Shown: piece by piece, positions 54,406-64,000 of the stretch
Numbering within the stretch: position 1 is the first letter of the stretch
How the letters are laid out: every line of letters begins with the position of its first letter
DNA from: Syngnathus acus
Lineage: Eukaryota > Chordata > Actinopteri > Syngnathiformes > Syngnathidae
Direction of reading: 5' to 3'
Length of the DNA: 64,000 nucleotides
NCBI RefSeq assembly: GCF_901709675.1
Contig: NC_051089.1
Span: 13,071,976 to 13,135,975, forward strand
Translations under genes and position numbers: made by a program
The notes under the pieces: generated by a model
The model's database searches: none
Told to the model about the DNA's origin: nothing
What the model saw: only the letters and a program-made list of their open reading frames with translations

Positions 54406-55483
54406 CCAACTAAATGGTATGTAATATTTGATATTTTTTATCATTAGTCATCATTTATTTACTGAGCGCATGGTGGATGAGTAGTCAACACATGTTCCGC
54501 CTGAGGTTGAGAAGTTTGAATCTGACCTTTACATAAGACAACACACGAGACAGACACAGAACAACAAATCCCACAAATCCTCCCATAATCATACACCACT
54601 ACATGGAAATTGTTCTGAAACTATTTGTTTTGCACTGATCAGCAAAACGAGCAGAAATTGTTGTAATATGCAAATATAGGTAGCATCCCTTTGTCTTTTT
54701 AATAATCTTCGTCAGCGTATATGAGCCATTATAGTGGGATATTTCGTCAGCAATACGACTCTAGTGAAAGCAGTCGTGGTGCAGTAAATGCACAATGCTG
54801 GAGAGGCATTATAAACACGGATGCTACAACAGCAATATTACTGGTTTGATCATAATGTATTTGTGCAGACCCTGACTGAACACTTAACACACTCCCTCTG
54901 TTTTTACAAACTGCTGCACACAAGAAGTGGTAACTTTAATGTTTTTAACGCCTTTGACTTTGACACTCATTTTGAAAAGTTAGCATGTTTTGGCTTGAAG
55001 ACACTCATGCAGTAACACCCAAAGAAAATACTTCTGTCCCATATAATGTAGATAAAATAATCTTTCAGGGTGAGGTAGGGCGTGTCCTCGACAGCGTTCA
55101 ATCACAGGGAGAGTACATTAATAGTCACACCCCCATTCACACACTCAACCCATGGACAACTAGAGTCTTCAATAAACTACATTTTATAGACTGTGGTGGG
55201 AGCTACTTTTATGGAAATAACCCATACAGCCTATGGAAGAACAAGCAAAGTGTCACAGAAAGGACATAAGGGGAGAATTCAGCATGGAATCTGCTCATTT
55301 TGTTTGTCAATGCTTTTTACTGTGCAAGATGTTGGAAATGCACTGTACAGTAACTTGAATGAAAAACAGCATTGCTTGCTCCAGGTAGGTAGGGCTAAAA
55401 AGGATGATGATATCCTCTATGTTCTTGCATCTTGGGGAGCTTAGGTCGCAAAGGTAAAGCCCTTCCTTTCCTTTTTTTCCACC

Positions 55484-55675
55484 TGAAGCGAACCGCACCA
55501 GAGTTCGTTTGGAAGCGAACAGAAACCACTTTAAAAAGTGGGTCTCGGTCCGTTTCTTTAATCCGCACCAGGATTCGTTTGCGTGTCTTCACACTTGCAC
55601 AAAAGGTCCGGACCAGCGTTACAATCGAACCTTGGTCCGTTTAAAGTGGACCAAACAAGTCAGGTCTGAATACAC
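55484..55675. mobile_element. Harbinger-like MITE fragment
   Basis: Repeated GAACC.../GGTCCGTTT motifs: GAAGCGAACCGCACCAGAG, GGACCAGCGTTACAATCGAACC, TTGGTCCGTTTAAAGTGGACC. I know this composition from abundant teleost MITEs often attributed to PIF/Harbinger; the class is from memory and not proven here. Confidence 0.5.
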
Positions 55676-55699
55676 CCTAAAATTCTGCCACTGGCCTCC

Positions 55700-56050
55700 T
55701 AACTGGAGCTTGTCAGAGCAGATAACTCCAATTCTGACCTCCCTTCATGAGCCGCCAAGAGAGTTTAGAGTTATTTCAAGGTATGTCTATTTGTTTTCAA
55801 ATTGTTAAATGGCCTCGCCCCAGCTTCCGTCTCTGAGCTCCTCCACCCGTACGCTCCTGCACGGTGCTTCCGGTCTGCAGGCCAGACTACTGGAAGTGCC
55901 GAGGATCTAGGGGATCGAGCCTTTTCTGTTGCTGATCCTTCCCTCAGGAATGACCTCCCCTTAAATGTTAGGCAAGCACCACTCCAGTCCAGTTTTCAAA
56001 TTCATTTGAAGACTCATTTTTATTCTTTAACTTTTGACTGACTTTTCCCC
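55700..56050 (+). mobile_element. LINE ORF2 C-terminal fragment (L2/Rex-like)
   Basis: 55802-56041 encodes LLNGLAPASVSELLHPYAPA RCFRSAGQTT...LGDRAFSVADPSLRNDLPLN then LKTHFYSLTFD, the highly recurrent C terminus of teleost non-LTR retrotransposon ORF2. Upstream in another frame, QITPILTSLHEPPREFRV is the preceding segment, so there is a frameshift near 55795. Dead fragment. Confidence 0.88.
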
Positions 56051-56109
56051 CCCTTGGTGTCTTTGTGTGCAAAATGCACAAATGTATTGTATTGAATTGT
56101 ATTTATAAG

Positions 56110-59100
56110 GTGCACTTGTACCTGTAAATCGTTCCAGAGCCACTCATTTTCCATCAGTCCAGTCAGTTGTTGCATTGTTGACAGAACCAAGTATGAATGA
56201 AATTACCTCTTGCAATAATAATGACAGGTTGGGGGAAGCTGTGTTGGCCCATTCAGATTACAGAGAGAAAGCAAACATTCCCCCACAAATTCTTGTCTTC
56301 ACAGAAAACAAGGTTCAGGCCTAATATGGATGTTCTTTGTGGTGCCTGGCTGGTAGCCTGCATCACAATCAAGTGAACAAAGCTGGATGACAATTATTAG
56401 GCGATGTTCCCGGTGGCCATGGCCTCCCTGTTTTCCCAAAACATAGTGCGTGCGCAGTGGGATTTGACCATTTTTCGCTCTGAATTCTTACTTATTTTTT
56501 TTTGGGGTCTATCATAGTAACCGTGATTGGCAGCTGGGTTAGAGGCTGTTGAGTCCTAGAGGCTCAAAGGCTCACTACATTTTGGCCCGCGGTTTACCAC
56601 AGATGCTGGAACGTTCCCTCTTCGCCTGTCACATTTTGTTGGGCCTCCTCACGTTTTCCCATTCTGTCAAGACTTTTTGTAAATGATTCCTGGATGCTGG
56701 GCATCTTTGGAGCATTTATGCCTAGGCGGAGGCAGCTGACCTCCTGCCTGGCACCAGAATGGTCAATGGTGCACAATTATGCTGGATACTGGATGTTTTT
56801 TTTGGTCCCTAAACATCTCGTCAGGCATTGACGGCAATCATAGACTGTCACGTTTGCCCGTCCTATTTCCCCTGCGTTCTCAAACTACCATCCCGTTTTG
56901 TCAGTAGATGACTGAAACGTGTCTGCCGTAGCAATAGTGTGAATTCAGCTTTAATGGTTTCACAAGGCTGTTTTTTTCCTTCAACAACACCAAATCTTAG
57001 CTTGTATTCCATAAAGGAAGCATGCCCTGCTTGCTGTGGTCTTATTGGTAGCGTGGGTGTCTTGCCAGTTCACTGCGTTATAAATGTGGGTGTCTTGTAT
57101 CTGCCGTGGGTTGACACATGATCTCCTTGGCATCTACTGCAACTGTAATTCCTGCATTGGTTTGAGCTGCAACTATCAAGTTTATTGACATAGTCCTTAA
57201 TCTCAGATTTGGTTCTTTTTTAAATTTACAATTATTTATGGATTCAATCCAGCAGACACCATTTCAGTTTGAAAAGTTTGCACACAAAAATGGAACAAAT
57301 GAGCACAAGCTGTGCCTTTTATTTTTTGTACTTAGGATAAGAGTCCTAAACAAGTGTAACTATGAACTATGAAGCCTGCATCATCAACAAAGTCTACTGG
57401 TGAAAATGCTCCTAACTCAAGCAGCGTGCCAATACGCCATAATCACATTCATTTGTGCATAATGAACTGCCTAAAACTTGCGCGATACAGCCAAGACTTC
57501 TCTTTCCTGTGTGCTCATGTTTATTTCCTCATTCATGTTTTGAATGACACATGGGAAAATATGCAATGGAGTGGCGGCTATTGTCCCTTCATGTACAACC
57601 CCTCTGTAAACATATCGTGCATAATAGGCTCTGGAAATTTCACGGCTTGCTATCTTATCTCTTTCTTATACATATTCATGGACAGAAACATAGAACAGGA
57701 ATGAATTATATCTTTACGACAAACTGTTCTCACTGGAATTGTCAACACAGCCAATATTTTGTCTAGTTCCTGGGGAAAATAAATTTTGACTTACACAGGC
57801 AACTGTTAATTAAAGTATCTGACTTTGGTTTCGTTGACTTTGGTGGACATTGTGAAAGGCAGCATGGTTGGCACAAATAGAATAAAACACTGCGTGTGTG
57901 TCTGTGTAAGGTAGGAAAAACAAGAGGATAAATAATAATGAAAAGTAATGACTTTACTTTGCACATCTTAATTGTGTTAGTTTTCTTTTTTTTTCCCGAC
58001 AAAACCAAATCGCTACGGTCTATTTACATAATTAATTTAATAACTTCAAAAAGCAATATTTAAAGGTGGAGAACAATGAACACATTTCCAACGACTGTAT
58101 AATATGTTTGTTTACTTCACACCTTTGAGTTATGTTAACGTAGTGTCACTGCGTTCGTCCAACACATTGCAATGGTAGTAATAGTTTAATTTCAAATGTA
58201 TCCACACAGCTGAAGCAGCATCGGTGCACTTATTTAAACTACTTCTGTCATTTTATTGTAGCTTGGCAAGCTCCTTTTCTCTAGTGGGTAACTTCAGTGG
58301 ATTTAAAATGCTTTTAATACAGAGTAACTTGGAGCTTGCCCTGCGGTTGGCTGGCAAACGGTTCAGCTTGTACTGCACCTCACGCCCACAGTTACCTGGA
58401 ATAGGCTCCAGCATACCCACAACTCTTGTGAGGAGAAGTGGATTACAGAGAATGGATGGATTGATAGTTGTAGTTTATCTCACTACATTTCCCAAATCCA
58501 GCGGTGTCTTGAGATAAGAGTTTAATTTGTTCCTTGACTGTGCTCATAACTCAGGTTTGAATCCAATTTCCAAAAAGAGTTTCCTCGTGTTTATCCTTGA
58601 TACTCGGAATTTGTCTCACTTTTTAAAAACATGCATGTTAGTTTAAGTCAACACATTAATTTGCCCGTACGGGTAAATATGACTTTTTATTCGTGTGTTG
58701 ACTTGTCTTCAACGCACCCAGGACCCTGAACAGGAGAAGCAGAAGAAACTGAAAAGTTTGAAGTGTTTGTCCAAGCAAACTAATAAAATACATAGTAGAT
58801 ACTGATGGTAATGCCTGAGAAAAATATTACACAGTCATGATATGAATTCAAATGAAGTCGTGTACAAAATATACAAACCAATTGATGCGACACGCCGGCT
58901 TAGCTTTGGGGATTTGACTAAATGTAATCACACTTGATATCAGCAATTCATACTCATCCCCAATAATTATTCTTTACGATACTCATGAGGTTGGCTTAGC
59001 TAGCACATTGGCAACTGCAAGAGTGCATCTTACGCAATATATTATTGAGGAGATTCGGGCGGTCTGTTAAGGACCTTCTCCACTGTAATCTGAGGCACAC

Positions 59101-59670
59101 CGTGGTCCGGCCTACTCATTATAGCCGGTCACCATGGGTTTCCATGCATGAACTTCTAATTAAACCAGATAAATTGGTGGAAATCTTTCATTATGAACAG
59201 TAGCCTCCTACGAGGGCACAACAGACTGGAAATTCTATTAAATCTCTAATGGAAATGATTTATCATGCCCATGGTGTACGGTCTGTGACTTTCACCTTTT
59301 GTATGGGCTGTTTCATATTCTGCATGTATTTCATGGTTTTTGGTCCTGCTGGCTTGAATCAACTCTCACCATGTTGTGTTTTTGTCCAGGCCAATTTTCA
59401 TGAATGCAATATTTAATTTGAAATACACTCCAGAGGCTGGGTTAGAGGTTGGGTAGAATACTCGCTACACATTTTGTCAAAGCTGATTTGTTTTGGAAAG
59501 AAAATATTCCTCACTAAAGCTTTCACTATGACCAGTGATGGGGGGCCCCAATTGATTAATCGGCTGGCCGATTATTTCCTCTAAAACATCAGCCAAAATT
59601 ATCAAAATATTTGCCCATTATTTATACCTTTACGCATTTTATAGCAGTTGTACACAAGTAACTCTGGTAA
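56110..59670. other. Intergenic, no gene seen
   Basis: A SINE 3' end at 58340-58475. 56220-56420 and 59041-59290 have the even composition and TAAT-rich motifs I associate with conserved non-coding elements; this is only an impression. No exon recognised. Confidence 0.4.
58340..58475 (+). repeat. SINE 3' end
   Basis: GGTTGGCTGGCAAACGGTTC, then CACAGTTACCTGGAATAGGC TCCAGCATACCCACAACTC and AGAGAATGGATGGAT: the reverse complement of the 28622 landmarks. Confidence 0.65.
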
Positions 59671-59674
59671 TATG

Positions 59675-59762
59675 TACCGTATTTTTCGGACTGTAAGCCG
59701 CTACTTTTTGCACAAGCTCTGAATCCTGCGGCTTATAGTCCAGTGTGGCTTCTCATTCGATT
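59675..59762. mobile_element. MITE family B, partial copy
   Basis: TACCGTATTTTTCGGACTGT AAGCCGC, then GCGGCTTATAGTCCAGTGTG. One terminus with its nested inverted unit; the far terminus was not found. Confidence 0.7.
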
Positions 59763-59859
59763 TTTCATGATTTTTATGATATTGTATGATTTGTGTGCAT
59801 ATTTTCTTAAATATGAAAATCAAATATTAACACACCTGTGCCTGATAGTCCAGTCCACC

Positions 59860-59935
59860 TGCGCGTTACTGACCACGTCTTGTTTGCCGCCCGTCCTGAC
59901 CGCCTGTCCGTTACTGACCACGTCTTACCTGTCCT
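59860..59935. repeat. Short tandem duplication
   Basis: CGTTACTGACCACGTCTT occurs twice, about 46 bp apart, each followed by related CCTGACCGCCTG text. Confidence 0.7.
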
Positions 59936-60829
59936 GACCGCCTGCTCGTCTCCGCTACGCTCTGCCCTGCTGCATGCTTGCTCTGCTGTCTTTCCCACCA
60001 GCCACAAAATCCATATTGGTCAGGTACAAATATGAACTTTTGTCAAAAGTTAGGTACACCAATTAATTAGATATCTAAAAGACTGGGATGTTTGCCTCTT
60101 GTGTCAATCTAAAATGGAAAAGGAATAAAACTATGACACAACATTTTTATCTCGTCTAATGTGAATCACATTAATACAGTTTGTCAAGCCAGATGCTGTG
60201 ATTTAAAACCAAATGTCATTCAAGGTATTTTATAGTGTGAAAAATTCTCTTTTACACGCTGAAATATTTGCGGACAAGGTTTTATTGACTTGTTACAAGT
60301 TCAGTTTTTTAACTAGAATCAATTTGTTTTGCAGAAAAGGAAACGTTTGTAAATACTATTTCAAGAGTTTTAAGATGGAATGATTGAGCTTTGGCAGAGA
60401 TCTGCTCTCTGAGTGCTCTTGTTTTAATTACTTGGACTTTTTATTACTTTGGCATGCAGGGTAGCATCACTTTGCTTTGCATCCTCATATTTTCACTTTT
60501 ATGAAATGCAAAACCTTGCATTGCCATAGACGATTACATTCTGTTTAAATCTGTTCACATCAGTTCTCAGGACTGTCAATTCAAATGTAGCCAGACTCCG
60601 ATGGCTACTCTCAGCACTCTCAGGATGCTGCGTTCTACGTCTCACACATTGCAGGTAGTAAACAGACAGTGTGGACTGAATGGGGTACCATAGTACTGGA
60701 GGAGCAACTAACAGCCACACATTGGCAAAGATGCCTCACACCAGTCGCAGAAGCTGCGCGGGTACTGACATCATATATCTCCTCCACATCTTGCTCTCTT
60801 GATATCAAGCCACACCCGCTCCTTTTCAT

Positions 60830-61073
60830 CAGCAAGTCGGTCCGTGTCTCTGTGTTATTTAAAACCCAATATCCCCCCCCTCGCACAGCCACTGTGTTGC
60901 ATCTGTCTGCCTCTCCGCATGCGTGAGTGTGTGCGCGAGAGGGTGCGCGTGTGTGTGCGAGGGTGCACTAAAATCCCAAGCAGCCAGTGGGAAGAGAGTG
61001 AGGAGAGAGACGCAGGGGAAAGGCTAAAAGCATCTGAGACGGACGGCGGAAAGAACGGGAGTGTGATTCAGCT
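60830..61073 (+). promoter_or_regulatory. Possible promoter and 5' UTR of the plus-strand gene
   Basis: TTATTTAAAA (60854-60863) is TATA-like and is followed by a GC- and GA-rich stretch without in-frame coding features up to the ATG at 61074. Composition fits a 5' UTR; no start site can be fixed. Confidence 0.35.
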
Positions 61074-61135
61074 ATGAAATCCATCCAGGCTTTTTGCATG
61101 CTGCTTCTCTGTCCAGCTTTGAGTCTCAACACCAG
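61074..61135 (+). CDS. Probable first coding exon with signal peptide; gene unidentified and cut by the window
   Basis: The ATG at 61074 opens MKSIQAFCMLLLCPALSL, followed by Asn-Thr and a split Arg/Ser codon at the donor AG|GTAGGC. The string has the n-region Lys, hydrophobic core and small residues of a signal peptide, so the product is probably secreted or a membrane protein. The exon ends in phase 2. No downstream exon can be joined to it with confidence in the remaining 2.9 kb. I do not recognise the gene. It points away from lingo1. Confidence 0.5.
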
Positions 61136-64000
61136 GTAGGCACTGGATGATGTTTTTATTCAACCAGCTACAGACACTCTGAAACAAACCAAAGGAGGGA
61201 TGTAGAACATTAGATTAGTAATCTAAGCCTCTGTCCTGCCCTCTTCAATACAAGATTTTAAACATTGTCCTGGCAAGGACTCACTGTGACTGTACAGTAT
61301 TTGGCATGTTGATTCAAGAAACTCAAGGACTTAAGCGAGGGAAAAAAAGAGATCATCTGAGCTATTATCTTCCTCAGTTCTGGGTCGGCACGGAGACAGT
61401 TGTCCCATTGTGTGTGCAATTCTCTGTATGCCTGCCGGGGTGGTGGTGGGGGTGATCACGGTGCTTTTTGGGACTTTTGCTGCATGCTGGTTTAAGAGCG
61501 AGCAAGTTGAAATCAGGTGAAAAGAGAGGTTGAAGCCACCGTGCTGCAAAGCGCATGTGTTGCGTGTGTGTGTGTGTGTGTGTACGTGTTTGATGTGATC
61601 TCTTTGCATTTAGAAGGAAGACAGGTCATAAGAAAGAAGAATGACTAAGAGAGATGTAGGATTTGCAGAGTTCTGACGATACATGAAATCCTTGAAAGAT
61701 CATCGTTTCAGCGCCTGTACTGTCTTAAGAGTCGTGAGGGGAAATTCAAGGCTTTTGATGATACCCTGGAGACTCGGATACAGAAAGACATGCATTATAT
61801 TTACGTAAAAATATTCAATAATAAAACTTGCCATTCCTGCTCCCGAGTGACTAAAATGGCTTAATTCTGTTTTCATATTTGCTTTGGGAACAATGTAAAT
61901 GACAGAAATATATATATTTTTTTTTTGAGAGAGAGAGGGGGGTTAGGGTTATTGATAATATGCTCAACTATTTTGACCCTTTAGCAAATCTTAATATCCA
62001 TTTCCAACATTAACATCACAGAGATGAACTAATGATGTATGGCTTCTATTACTCCAGGCTGTATTATTGTATAGCAATAGAGCAGTAAACTCTTATTGCT
62101 TGTAATAAGTCTACTTCTAATGTAATGGTAATGTTTACCCTAGCTAAATGCAATACATGACACATCTTTGTAATCCTGTTAATATGAGCTTGTTGGAAAC
62201 AATTGGTTGTTTCTAATTTAATGATATCTTTCGTTCACTATTATTTCATTCAGGTGTATTTTTGAGGATATTCATAGCTTATTTTTAGAAAATATACTTG
62301 AGACTTTGGGTGTGAATAGGAATAAGCAGACATTGCAAGCTACCTCTTTAAATATATTCAAACTTATCTTCTACTTTGACAACATATAATGGGCATATAC
62401 ATATAGACCATAGTGAGAAAGAAACAACAAAAAACTCAAAGATGAAGTTTCAAGATGAAGGTGGTATCTCATCAGTGACCTGAACAACTATTAGTACAGT
62501 AATACATAGATGCCAGTCATGAAAAAAGAAAAGTCCATCGACAAATGGTGACTCTATCTGAACAAGTTTTTTAGGATGTGTTAATGACAGAGGCTTAAGT
62601 CGTTTGTGAATGAGACGCGTGTTTTGGCGTAGTGTATGTAACCACGTGGCCATGAACGAGCATTTGTCTGTGTGACGTGTTTGAATAGCTTCTTTGTGAC
62701 ATGTATTGAGGCTAACTATTGTATCTAGAAGAAAAGCCCCAAGGAGTACTTGGTGTCATTTATTACTGTTGTGGTTTTATCAGACAAATATTGACCACTG
62801 AACTGCTGTATAGTTAATTCAAAACACGTTCATTTTCATTATGCTCTATTATCGGCACCCTGCTGCTATTGGTGACAGTTTATGTTCACACAATCTAATA
62901 TGTTAATTAGTTCTTAGAAGCGTAAATGAATTAACTGCAGATTTTCACGATGTGACACAATTGCAATTTATCACAAACTGTATTTTTTTTTTATATTGTT
63001 CACATCAAACCAAAACATATTAAAGTGGGATTTCATTTTCGTCGGATGGCACTGATATTCTGCTCCACTGCGGCACAGTACTGTAACATCGAACATTACT
63101 GAATGTAAGGCGGACAAGAGCAAAATGAATTGTGACCTGTGCTGCTGAGGCTAGGTAGAATCTGCCTCGCTTTGTTAGACTCACAATCATCACATCAGTG
63201 GTCTGTGAGTGAATCCCTTATGTATGTTGAGTGCAACGTCCAACAAGGTATGTCCGCCCTGATATAATGGCCTTGTATAATGAATGCATTAATTCTCTGG
63301 ATTGCACAGTAATCTAAAATGATGTCCATAGTAGTTATCATAATCAAAATAGCATGGATGGTAATGAAAAATGTATACCTGCCAGCTTTCGTCTGCATCT
63401 GACCAGCGATGCCAGTTCTAATGAGAGTGTCAAAAGGGTGTGACTTTAATGAATTGAGTGGGAAACTCCAGCTGCAGAATGATAGTGCAAGGTGTGTGCC
63501 ATTGCAGAAATCAATTGGTACTTAAGCAGGACACTAGGCTGCATTGACACCAGCCCTGTGAGATATGACTGTCTATCTCCAGGCCAGGGTTGTGAGGTGA
63601 AGAAAGTACTTCTGTATGTATTAGACTATTTTTTTTTCCAAACTGCACAGATCAAACAGTCACACCTTTTTACACGTTCAAGAATCATCTTTCAGGGTTT
63701 CTCTTAAAACATTTTGACACACTTCCTTGACATCATCTTTGACTTCTCTTGCATCAGCAGGCTCCTCTAAGAAGAAGCTGCTCTTTGCTGGCACTCCACA
63801 ATATTCAAAATGTTAAATTGTTTTACATGTCACATGGAAGGGCAAGTGAGAGTCTCGGATTTCTGATTGAGTACAGACATCAAACTGTTATTTCAAGTGG
63901 TCTTTTTTTACATCAAATAAAACTGGTGGAGTGCCAACCACTTGAACAAGATGTTTAACAAGAAAATGATTGGTCTCTCTGACTGACTTTCACATCCAAT
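61136..64000 (+). other. Probable intron of the unidentified plus-strand gene
   Basis: A (GT)n at 61564-61582 and a GA tract at 61928-61940. Otherwise AT-rich, with no second exon that fits the phase of 61074-61135. A hydrophobic frame at about 61378-61520 is discussed in the findings. Confidence 0.4.
61564..61582. repeat. (GT)n microsatellite
   Basis: About nine GT units. Confidence 0.9.

Noticed and set aside
59540-59600. ATTAATCGGCTGGCCGATTATTT palindrome as a regulatory site
   Set aside because: Resembles a common teleost repeat fragment and has no gene context.

Overview
This is a 64 kb stretch of a vertebrate nuclear genome, almost certainly a teleost fish. The evidence is spliced genes with GT-AG introns, a potassium-channel gene whose exon sizes match its mammalian orthologue one for one, and dispersed repeats typical of teleosts (tRNA-like SINEs, L2- and L1-type LINE remnants, hAT and Tc1-like elements, palindromic MITEs). 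Introns are short: a channel gene that fills hundreds of kilobases in mammals fits here in about 17.6 kb. Prokaryotic features such as operons, ribosome-binding sites or CRISPR arrays are absent.

Three genes can be supported. (1) Positions 1497-19096, minus strand: a complete 16-exon KCNQ1-type voltage-gated K+ channel of 607 residues. I could place every exon with in-phase splice sites, and the joined coding length is 1824 nt. (2) Positions 34673-36520, minus strand: an intact single-exon LINGO1-type gene of 615 residues, with signal peptide, leucine-rich repeats, Ig domain, one membrane span and a short tail. A possible non-coding 5' exon lies near 43433-43800. (3) Positions 61074-61135, plus strand: a probable first coding exon made mostly of a signal peptide; the rest of that gene lies beyond the window and I cannot name it.

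The remainder is introns and intergenic DNA. Introns of kcnq1 carry SINEs, a palindromic MITE, and a hAT element with a clean 8-bp target duplication that ends 9 bp from the exon 6 splice donor. The spacer 19.1-34.7 kb holds an L1-type remnant, more MITEs, an almost perfect long-inverted-repeat element at 32006-32329 and an 18-bp perfect hairpin. The spacer 36.5-61 kb holds two LINE coding fragments, a hAT deletion derivative that retains part of its transposase, several microsatellites and a few stretches that look like conserved non-coding DNA by eye.

The two identified genes are both expressed in excitable tissue in other vertebrates, but nothing here shows them working together; they lie in tandem on the minus strand. 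I found no previously undescribed gene system. The most useful observations are the substitutions in the kcnq1 pore, the shortened channel C-linker, the hAT insertion beside a splice site, and several well-preserved mobile elements.
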